Below, piece after piece: positions 55,711 through 64,000 of a stretch of 64,000 nucleotides of DNA. Origin of the DNA: Holacanthus passer. Its lineage: Eukaryota > Chordata > Actinopteri > Pomacanthidae. The notes under the pieces are model-generated. The model was not told the DNA's origin. It saw only the letters and a list, made by a program, of their open reading frames with translations, and made no database searches. The position numbers and the translations under genes were made by a program. The first letter of the stretch is position 1; every line of letters begins with the position of its first letter. The stretch covers positions 4,125,001 through 4,189,000 of the forward strand of contig JAFREQ010000026.1 in the NCBI GenBank assembly GCA_025331565.1, written 5' to 3'.

Positions 55711-55847
55711 GCGTTCTTCTCAGCCTGACACGTATCAACACGAGAGGAGTTCAGATCCATCTCGTGGTGACGGAGCTCTGATGTGAGGGTTTGTAGTGAA
55801 GTCACTACAGGAACTACTGGGAGAAAAACAACATGCAATACTCGTAG

Positions 55848-55928
55848 AGTAGTACTAGTATAGTAGTACTAGTATAGTAGTACTTGTATAGTAGTACTAG
55901 TAGAGTAGTACTTGTATAGTAGTACTAT
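55848..55928. repeat. 14-bp minisatellite, about 6 units
   Basis: Units AGTAGTACTAGTAT with T/A and G/T variants, six in tandem. Each unit contains the palindrome AGTACT. Lies 137 bp right of the 17-bp minisatellite. Confidence 0.95.
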
Positions 55929-58869
55929 TGGAACAGCTTTGCTGAAGAACCACGTCAGTTAATTGCAGCTTCTTAAAGACGTTATTGTGCACTTGATGCT
56001 GAAATAGTTTAAATGTTTAAATCTGAAGAAGTTGAATCATCATTCAGTATTTTGTTCTCCATGTACTAATCACTTTTATGCAAATCTTTATACAAAACAA
56101 CATCGATTTGTAAAGAGGATTTTCTGCAACTTAAAAGCCTGAAAGACCTTTCAAAAGTACAGATGAGTCCTCTCAACTTCAGACTGAATCAAGCTTCTGT
56201 GGCAGCGAATCCAAACTTTAAAACAGTAATAAAAATATAACTTTACAACAAGAAAGTGAAACTAAATAAAGCCTGGAGGAAGATAAACTTGCCTTATTTT
56301 AAACTCTGATCCAAATCTTTATAGATTTTCTGGATGTCTGTGGACAGGTTTGTAAAAGAATAACGTGTCCTCGGTTGGTCGGTGAACCTCTTCAGCCGTC
56401 AGCAGTCTGTAAAAACTCATTCTTGCTGAATCTGTGCAGTCGATCGAACAGATTTTCACAACTTTATCAGTGTTTTTATTGAACATGAATACGTGATGGA
56501 AGATGCTGCGTGTTTCTCAGGTCTCAGTTAACACTACGGAGAGTCGGACAGTAATTCTACGACGGGGCCTTGACAGAAGTGATATAAAGCATCAAAATCA
56601 AGCTATGATGTCACATTCATTCATTTCCTGTATTGCACATAAAGTGTCTGGACTAAATATTCAATAAAATGTTACCTAACCGACCAGAGCACGAAGAGCG
56701 ACAACATGAAACTGAGTCATCGGGCATCAGATGCATTTTGCTAATTATTCATTCAGTAAAACAAAGTAAAGCCTGGATGGATCCGTGTTGATCCGGTCTG
56801 TGAAGCTCTGCTGATCCATTCAGCCGGAGGACAAGCAGAGAAACAGAGCATGAAAATTTCATAACAGTAAAACAAAGTCGACTCCTGCTTCGCCGGAGAC
56901 GGAGAATTAGACATGAACATGTATATTACATTGTGTCAGACTCCTTTAAAAGCATCTCCGTGCTCAGCTGGATTTCTCCCGTCGAAAAGCAGGTTCAAAA
57001 ACATCAGCAGCTAAAACTTAATCATAAAAGACTTGTGTATATTGGGAGCTGGTCAGAAATTACTATTATAGAATCTATGGTAGAGAAAATCCACAATTAA
57101 CTATGTCGTCAACATTATGCAAATGTGTAAACTTCATTTGGTGCCGACTTCTGGTCGCTTTACGATTGTGACTGCCAGGACTTTAAATCCCGACCGCATC
57201 TGAAACAGGATTAGGAGTCTGTGGATATTTTGATTCTTCCACATGTCTGTTGATGGACTTTTTAAACCATCTGGGAGAGATTTCTCTTCCCGCGTCATTT
57301 CTGGGAGTTGGGAGAGGTTCAAAACACTGGGGTCTGCAGAAGGCTCAGAAGATTAGACTGGAGCGAGCTCAGAGTCGCCGGGACCGTGGAGAACGTCGGA
57401 GGGTTTCCCAAGGTCATTTCCAAATGTTCCAAATGATTCTCTGCACTCGTGTGTTGTTGGATATGATCTTATTGGACGTGGGCTTTTTGTGCTTCACAGA
57501 TGGAGCATTCGATGCCGTTCAATGAGATATATTTCAGTTTCTTTATCCACTTCTTCGCAGAGGCTGGAGTTTATCCCATCAGACGCAGGAGGACACGGCC
57601 GATCGGCCGCCGCTCCGTCACACAGCTGACACAGACGGACGCTGGCTCACGCTCACAGCTCGGGGCGGCTGAAGCTCTCTGTTACACTCCAGCGGCTTGT
57701 TTTCAGGCCGACGCACTAAAGTGTCAAGATCTCGAGTCGGGTTTTCACAACAAGTCTTGAGAATCTCGCAGTCGATGGGACTGATTTTTGAAGCGATGTG
57801 TGTTTCCCCTGTTATTGTCACCTTGTTGTGTGGTTTCTTTTTTGAATTCCTGACAAAATTCTGCCAACCAGCGAATAATTGAAATATCCTTCATTTGAAT
57901 TTGGCCAAGGATCCTCGTTGGACACCGTCCCTCCATTTTCTCCCAGTACTCCTTGTCACGCTCCTCTGTGAATTGTCCAATAAAAACAAAATGCCAAAAA
58001 AATGTTTTGAAGCAGTTTTAAGTCTCTTCTTTCGTCTTAATCTGCCAGTTTTGTCGACTGTTCTGGATAAAGAGGAGGAGGAGCAGAAAGACTTTGAATT
58101 TGTATATTTTAATATGAGTTCTGCGAGGACAAAGACAACATGAGACAGGAACAACAAAGTCCTGCACAAAAACTGTTGAAGCAGTCGATATATTTGTTAC
58201 TGCAGATGTGACGTTATATTTCTCACAAAACAGACGGCGTTTATTTTATCTTCTGTTCTGTCGACCACCGATTATTTTCATTATCCATTTGTCTCTTGAT
58301 GTTTTTTCATTTCATCAATAAATCGTGCAGTTTAAAAAATTGAAATTGTGACAAATGCAGATCACAACCGTCCAAAGCCCAAAGTGACGTCTGATCTGAC
58401 CAACTGTCCAAAATCCAAAGATCAATGTACAAAGATATAAAAGCTGGAACCAGGAGAAATGTGGGGTTTTTCCTTAATAAATGACTTCAACGATTCATCG
58501 ATTATTTCATTTAATGCAGCTTATTTTTCTGTCAATCAACTAATCAGCTAATCATTTCAGCAGTAAACTGGTGAATCACTGCATTTAATCTGAGAGGTTT
58601 CAGAGGGAGTAGAATCCGACATGAGCGACATATGGGAGAGTCTCCTGCTCCCTTTGTGATACATGAGCTGAGACAAACCAGGGCTGCAGACTCGCTTTGG
58701 ACACACTGCGCTCTTAGATGGACACGCAGCCATGGACATGTCCATATGTGTGTGTTCAGAAACACACACACACAGATCAGTGTTTGCTCCCTCATTACTC
58801 CTCAGACGCCCGGAGACGATCGCTGCTGCCCTCAAACTGTGTCTGGACCCCGAAGCTTTTCTCCATCTC

Positions 58870-59190
58870 AAACAGGTTCAGCTCAGATTAATGAGCCGGC
58901 CGCTCGCAGATTGGATTCCACTCAGAAAGTGAAGCGGTATCTGATGAGGTGGCGTCCCAGTTGTGAATCACGCCCTTGATTTCAGTAGAGAAGTGTCGGC
59001 ATCCGTGACACCTCCTGACACAACGTTATTGTAAAAATGAGCCTGGCTATTAGCGCATAATGTATTCAGATTATATCACACAGCCACACAGATTACATTT
59101 AAATACAGTCCTGACAGTTTGCATAAATGCACCAATTGAACTTGTTCTCTCTTTGGCCAAATGTCAAGGCCTGCTCATATTTCAGCACGA
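58870..59190. promoter_or_regulatory. Candidate conserved non-coding element
   Basis: Repeat-free, with strings CAGATTAATGAGCCGGCC, GCAGATTGGATTCC, CCCTTGATTTCAG, CTATTAGCGCATAATG, AGATTACATTTAAATACAG and TTTGCATAAATGCACC (octamer-like). Texture resembles vertebrate developmental enhancers. Untested. Confidence 0.3.
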
Positions 59191-60549
59191 TACAAAAACT
59201 GGCTGTCAATGATTCACGTGACTCCTCAGAAGCACAGAGAGGATTTGGCTGAGAGGGAGAAAGGGTCTCTGGGCCGAACACAGTCCGTCTGCCACTCGAC
59301 TCCCCAGCAGCCCCAAATATGTCCAACTGTGTTCACTGCTCCAACTGAAGGCAGCAAACGCATGGAGACACTAATTGTTCCAGTTAATTATTCCAGTTAA
59401 TTATTCCAGCATTTTTCAAAGTTTCCTATTTTGCAGAAATATTTAAAATACGAGCAGCATGTTGATTGACTTTAAAAGTCTCTTCTATAATAGAATAACA
59501 GAGAACGAAAAGCATCGGATGTGTCTCCCTGAAGCTCATAAATACTTGATCATCTGGAGGAGCTTCAGTAAACGGTGGAAGATTTGCAGCAGTTTACGGC
59601 TGCAGAACATGTGAAAAGACGTCAGCTTAATTTCCATCTTGCCGATTCATGCAGTGACGATGAAATATTAATTTCAGAAGTCTTTTTTTGGTTGAATGAC
59701 GACGTACAAAGTATAAAGCAGCAATCAACAGCTTTTTGCACATTCATACTACAGCAAGTTATTATTACTTATATTACGTATAATTATAACAGAGTTAATG
59801 TCTCGCCCCGACGCAGGAGGTAACGTGTTGTCACAGTGTGGAGGTCAGGGAAGACGATGGGTGTGAACACGTCTTTTAAGAAAGAGACACGAGGTCACAT
59901 CCCATAACCTGAAACTGAGACTTCACAGAGACACAAAGTACCTGATGTGACAGCAGGCGGGAACTGAACCCTGTCAACCCCTTCTTTCATGGCCACTTCC
60001 TGTCTTTGACCTTGGAAGTATTTTCTGATGTTCTTCACATAAAGTGACTGATATGAATCATATATTTGTGTTACTGTGGTATTTTGCCACATCGTTCGGC
60101 CACAATCCGACTTTCATTCTCTTCACGTCTTCAGTGTGTTTTTAATCATCTTATTAAGCACGACTCCACCCAAACGAGCCTCCGCCTCACTGAACCCTCC
60201 TCCCTGCTTCCCTGACTCATCACGACGAGCGCCGCCGTCCCTCCGCCCAGCCCTCCCTCCATCCCTCCATCCTTCTTTTCACGCTGCTCGTGTCTCTGCA
60301 GATGAGGTGGTGTAAAGAGGCCAACACACAGCGGAGTTCCTCCAAATTGAGACGAGTCTAAATGGAGCGTAATAGGCCATCGTTCTCGTCTTCGCTCCTC
60401 TTTTTTATCTGCTCTGTCACTCTCTCCTCCCTCTCTCTGCCGTCGTAATCCTCGCTGCTCGCAGAGTGACTGAACACTTATTTCCCCAAGAAGCAGATGC
60501 ATGACAATTAATTAACTGAAGGCTTGGTGGGTTCTCATTACGCCTGCAC

Positions 60550-60551
<2 letters not shown>

Positions 60552-60604
<53 letters not shown>
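60552..60604 (+). repeat. (GT)n microsatellite
   Basis: 26 units. Confidence 0.95.
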
Positions 60605-60606
<2 letters not shown>

Positions 60607-63499
60607 GCGTTCACAGTCGCAGCACATGAGGTCAGGAACAACAGATGCTGCCTTGTGTCCAGGCTTCACCAGGTGAGTTGAGGTGTGTTGGTTCACGAGA
60701 GGCTGTGGCTCCAGTGGACAGAAGAACATGACAGATGGAATTTCATATACAAATACTCAAAAGCACATTAGACCCAGAGAGATGTGACGAGAGGACAGAG
60801 AGAAGTCGAGCTCACCGCCAGTTTAAGAGTCGCCGGCGGCACCGAGCATCAGCTGTTTAAGGCAAAGCACCATAAAGAGGCAATGAGGGAGAAAGTTAAT
60901 GTTTTGTTAGAGATGATTTCTCTCCTCTATCTTGATCTGGACCTTATTGGGAGCTGAAGTTTGCTCCACAATGCAGAACAGAGGAACTATGATGGCAACA
61001 AAAATGGGTCTGATTGAAGTAAAATTCAGTTTGTTTCTGTGCATGTTGGAAATTACTGACTGTGTGTGCCGGACACAGAGCTCTGATGAGCCACTCAGAA
61101 GAGTAATCAACAATCCATTTGTTTGATGATTCCATCATCAAGCACAAATGTCAAACCTGACTTGATTCCAGCCTGTAACTATATATAATCCTAACTAAAT
61201 GCATTATCCATCTGGAGCTCCTAAACATTAGATGACACCAAAATGCACATCACCGCAACAAAAATGATCGATCAGATTTCGACTCAACTCATCAAAACAT
61301 GCAAAGACTGTGTCCAGCTGGTTTTCATGTTTTCTTACATTGGGACGCGCTGCTAAATAACTAATACAAAGCAAACATATGTTGTGATGAATCAATCGAT
61401 CAAAAGTGCCGAGATGAATCAGACAAATCCCAACACATCTCATCTCATGATCAATTTAGTTAAATGGATAAAAATGTGGCCTTTGCTGTCTGATGCATCA
61501 CCTCAAGTGTGATATTTCATAATATATAAGTGCATCAACTTCTGGTGAAGGACGGTCGTCATCACGGTTAAAATGAACTAAGGGCAACTGTTGGTATGAG
61601 ACGAAATGCAAACAGTGTTCTTACTTATCAAAGTCAAACCCTTTGTTAAACCAACTATCCACCGCGACCTCCTGCACTTTAATGTGATAATAAGAAGAAA
61701 TTCATAATTCAAATGACCACAAGAAGCGTGAGGTCGACTCGAACAGCTTCTTTTGGGCATTTTGAACTCTGGGAGTTCGTGATGACCTGAACTGACAATG
61801 ATAACGATCATAAGTTGAAGTTCTGTCATGCACTGTGAATCATGTCTGCTGTAATAAACCCAGGTTTTGATGAAGACACAGTCAATGTGCACAGTTATCA
61901 TGGTACAACAGCCTGGAGTCTGCAAGTCTGCAAATGATTCTCTCCATATCATTATACTGTCCTGAGTGATTTTACTCACTGCAGCTACACACCTGTACAC
62001 ACACTGTGCTGTGTTACCTGCCACTCAACCCCTCAATAACCTCCCGACACCTTCACACACTCTGATCGACCGACTGAACTCTCAATTCATTTCATCGCCG
62101 GTTTAGTTTTGGTGTCAATAACATCGTACACATCCGAGCTGAACCCAAAGGTTCCCGGTAAGAAAGGTGATAACATGGAGTCACATGGAGACAATTTGTC
62201 AAAGCAGATTCTTAGTATTTGTTGTACAGGTGAACTTGTTTTGCAGCAGAAAGGTGTGAAATTTTGTTGAAAATTAGCTGCTAATTCCGAGAGGAGGTTT
62301 TGCCAGAGCAGACGAGGTGAGCGCTCGCGGTGCCAACCGGCGCCGTCCACCGAGCCAAGTGTGCCAGAGCAGGAAACCCTGAGCCGACCAGCTCATAACC
62401 TCCAGCTCCCGTCTCTCGCTCCGTCTGCAGGACCGGAGCAATTTCACATCAACACAAAAGCACGACTGCACGTGAGTTTATTAAAGAACCTTCAGATTGA
62501 ATTGAACAACATGAATGTAGCGGCAGCATTCGTAGCATTTTAAGGTCTTTATTTGTCCAGTGACAGAAAACAGCAGGTCATTCAACAACCAACAACAGCA
62601 CCACAATCAGATGAGTCTCCGACAGCGTTTGTAACATGTGAACCTGCTCAGGTGTGTACAGGTGTGAAAGTAGGAGGGTCTTTTTCATTCATCACACAAC
62701 CACTTCCTTCACCTCACGCATGCACAAAACAAAGCAACTCCACATAGCTGCCTTCGAGGAGAGACTGTCTGACAGTGTTCAAAACCACAGCAGACGTCCG
62801 AGTGAGAGCGTCCTGAACAGCTATAAACACTTTTGTCTTTCAGACGCGGTCGTTTGTTTGAAGCAGACTGAAACCTTTACGATCGAGTCCACACTAAATC
62901 TGAAAGCACTGTTTGAAGACTCATTCACATTTTCATGACATGTCGTCATCGTGTAAACGTCCACACCGAAACACCAAACCAACCGACAAACAACGAAACC
63001 TGCACATCGATCATGAGAAGTGAGTTAAAGCAGGATAAATCTGTCTGCTTCACTTTACATTATCATTTATATGTTTCTAAATGATCTGTGCAATTTAGCT
63101 GTTCTCAGCGACAGATGTTTTAGATCACTACTTTTGTATGAGACTCAGCAGTTTGAAAAATGCAGCTGTGATCCAACAACAAATTAGATATGAACTGGTC
63201 GATCAACTGAGAACAGAACCACAATACTTTCACGATGCAGTTCTTCAGTCTCGTCTGAAGAACTAATGTGTAATTTGATTTAATTCATTTGAGTAAATCA
63301 TGTTTGTTCTGATTTATTCAAACTGGAGTTTTTCAAAACCAGACTGTATTTTAAAGCAGCTATTTTGGGTAAAACCAGGACAAACCTTCCTAATCAGCCG
63401 GTTTAGTGTGGATGTGATGTTAGTAGGATGTTTACAGCCTCCTGAGCTCAGGAGACGTCGACTTAATGAGGTCGTTGAGCCACCGAGCCTCCAGTCATG

Positions 63500-63960
63500 A
63501 AGCTCGTCTCTAACATCTGAGCGAAGCCATAAACACGTACTCAATAATGGTTATTGGCACGTGGAGAGTCAGACAGCCGGCCTCTTCCTGCAGCTCTCCA
63601 ACGATGCCGAGGCACAAACAAATGAAAAAGAGGCTTCAATAACGGTCAAAGCGATAAAACCGTCCTCCTTTTGTGTCCCGGCCTCCTCAGAGCCTCCATT
63701 CAGCCGCAGCTCACAGCAGATAAGACGGAGAATCTCACACATCTGCGTCTCGCATCTCGAGCCACGACGGCGTCGGTCACAAAACCCGCACTCGGTCTCC
63801 ATTACACAAATGTCACAGCTCATCCCTCTGCGGCCGCAAAGACTTCTGGGACATCCGAGCCGGGGTCTATACTGCTGTTTATCTTATCAATTTCAGAGCG
63901 GGGATTGGATGAAGCAGGAGAAAATGTGCTTTTCGTGTGTGTTGCTTTTGCAGCGCGTCA
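63500..63960. promoter_or_regulatory. Candidate conserved or CpG-richer block at the right edge
   Basis: Repeat-free, moderately CpG-rich block with AGATAAGACGG and TTATCTTATCAATTT (GATA-type sites), CCTCTGCGGCCGCAAAG and CATTACACAAATGTCAC. No coding frame is convincing. The block may continue beyond the window. Confidence 0.25.
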
Positions 63961-64000
63961 CCAAACACGCTCGCCGTTCGCTTCCATTCCTTTCGCCGGC

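Larger units (their letters stand above)
38744..64000. other. Region upstream of the SHANK2 start exon, no coding exon recognised
   Basis: 25 kb that should be SHANK2 5' intron(s), non-coding first exon(s), promoter, or intergenic DNA. No open frame here resembles a known protein; the longer ones lie in minisatellite or GA-rich text. Recognised content: nine long (CA)n/(GT)n arrays plus shorter ones, a short hairpin (46052-46094), a CpG-richer patch (52260-52660), a repeat/hAT composite (53358-53546), two minisatellites (55494-55710 and 55848-55928) and possible conserved blocks (41255-41345, 46540-46720, 58870-59190, 63500-63960). The long intervals 42100-44300, 49000-52200, 56000-58850 and 60800-63450 show nothing I can name. 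Confidence 0.6.

Noticed and set aside
55169..55838. 140 to 190-residue minus-strand open frames with LSRRPLSV-type repeats
   Set aside because: They are translations of the 17-bp minisatellite, which lacks stops in these frames.

Overview
The window is vertebrate nuclear DNA, almost certainly from a ray-finned (teleost) fish. It is intron-rich, dense in (CA)n/(GT)n microsatellites, and carries degenerate copies of dispersed repeats typical of teleosts (Tc1/mariner remnants, an L2/Rex-like LINE tail, a short palindromic element with inverted ends, a hAT-like end). There are no operons, long intact ORFs or prokaryotic signals. The species cannot be named from the sequence.

One protein-coding gene is supported: the 5' (ankyrin-containing) part of SHANK2 on the minus strand. 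Nine coding exons run from the ATG at 38719 down to a donor after 8681. They join without a frame error into 390 codons plus one base. The product is a postsynaptic/apical scaffold N-terminus: an acidic, Ser-rich leader, an SPN (Ras-association-like) domain, then six ankyrin repeats. A splice acceptor 24 bp upstream of the ATG shows that at least one non-coding exon and the promoter lie further right, at 38744 or beyond. The exons for the proline-rich, SH3, PDZ and SAM parts were not found left of 8681 and should lie beyond position 1.

Layout: 1-8680, 3' intron with transposon relics; 8681-17859, exons 9 and 8 around a 9 kb intron; 17860-24724, exons 7, 6 and 5 with repeat-rich introns; 24725-32330, exons 4 and 3; 32331-38743, exon 2 and the start exon; 38744-64000, a 25 kb upstream region with no recognisable coding exon, many microsatellites, two minisatellites, a composite transposon relic and a few possible conserved non-coding blocks.

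The most interesting observations concern splicing and repeat birth. Exon 7 is in-frame (117 nt) and encodes parts of two ankyrin repeats. In the sense strand it is bracketed by two (UG)n arrays, one of them replacing the polypyrimidine tract, as in the TDP-43-regulated CFTR exon 9 arrangement. Exon 6 has a (CA)n array at its acceptor. Independently, three tandem repeats (a GAT microsatellite, a 30-bp minisatellite and a GAT-rich run encoding Ser) each sit inside an older transposon copy, so their seed sequence can be identified.
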